Source: an uncultured Planctomycetaceae bacterium (lineage in GTDB: Bacteria; Planctomycetota; Planctomycetia; Planctomycetales; Planctomycetaceae). From it: 6,043 bases of DNA. The stretch covers positions 1 to 6,043 of the forward strand of contig CALFYU010000590.1 of NCBI GenBank assembly GCA_937952455.1, written 5' to 3'. Below the pieces are notes generated by a model. The model had not been told where the DNA came from and searched no databases. It was given only the letters and a program-made list of their open reading frames with translations. A program made the translations under genes and the position numbers. Positions 6,027 to 6,043 of this stretch are shown here, piece after piece (the first letter of the stretch is position 1; every line of letters begins with the position of its first letter).

Positions 6027-6043
6027 GCACCCTCATATCGACG

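Larger units (their letters stand above)
5866..6043. other. Non-coding region upstream of the pump operon
   Basis: About 180 bp at the right edge holds no supported gene on either strand. It contains an A8 tract (5875-5882), a short palindrome GACAGACTGTC (5943-5953), and the two palindromic repeats described separately. A neighbouring gene or its promoter may lie just beyond the edge. Confidence 0.5.

Noticed and set aside
4357..6032. CRISPR array or attachment sites
   Set aside because: The repeats are palindromic, few, unequally spaced and separated by a gene; there are no regular spacers, integrase or tRNA.

Overview
The window carries one transcription block, all on the minus strand: from right to left, the membrane fusion lipoprotein of a tripartite efflux pump (4465-5754), its HAE1-type RND transporter (1085-4294), and a small ArsC-type arsenate reductase / low-molecular-weight phosphatase (636-1058). 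A fourth minus-strand gene, an HpcH/HpaI-family aldolase, starts at 401 and runs off the left edge. No gene is supported on the plus strand. Long plus-strand open frames are explained by GC-rich antisense reading.

Organism: a Gram-negative-type cell envelope is implied by the lipoprotein adaptor and RND pump. The moderately high GC, weak or absent Shine-Dalgarno sequences before two of four genes, and small palindromic intergenic repeats ending in GGCACC(C) or starting GGGTGC suggest a planctomycete. This is inferred from recalled repeat style, not from a marker gene, so it is moderate confidence at best.

Layout. 5866-6043: non-coding upstream region with two adjacent palindromic repeats (5951-6002, 6004-6026). 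5755-5865: leader of the pump operon, with a perfect 9-bp inverted repeat (5832-5853) that is the best operator candidate. 4465-5754: adaptor. 4295-4464: a 170-bp spacer holding an 87-nt long imperfect hairpin of the same repeat family. 1085-4294: transporter. 1059-1084: 26-bp gap with a good ribosome binding site. 636-1058: ArsC-like protein. 402-635: spacer with no recognised gene or terminator. 1-401: aldolase, incomplete.

Together the adaptor and transporter should form an inner-membrane/periplasmic export complex that needs an outer-membrane TolC-type channel; none is encoded here. The tight coupling of the ArsC-like gene to the pump is the most interesting functional context. The sequence does not show whether it means a shared arsenic or oxyanion stress role or simple co-transcription. 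I see no wholly new system; the noteworthy parts are the operator candidate, the repeat elements flanking the adaptor gene, and the pump-ArsC coupling.
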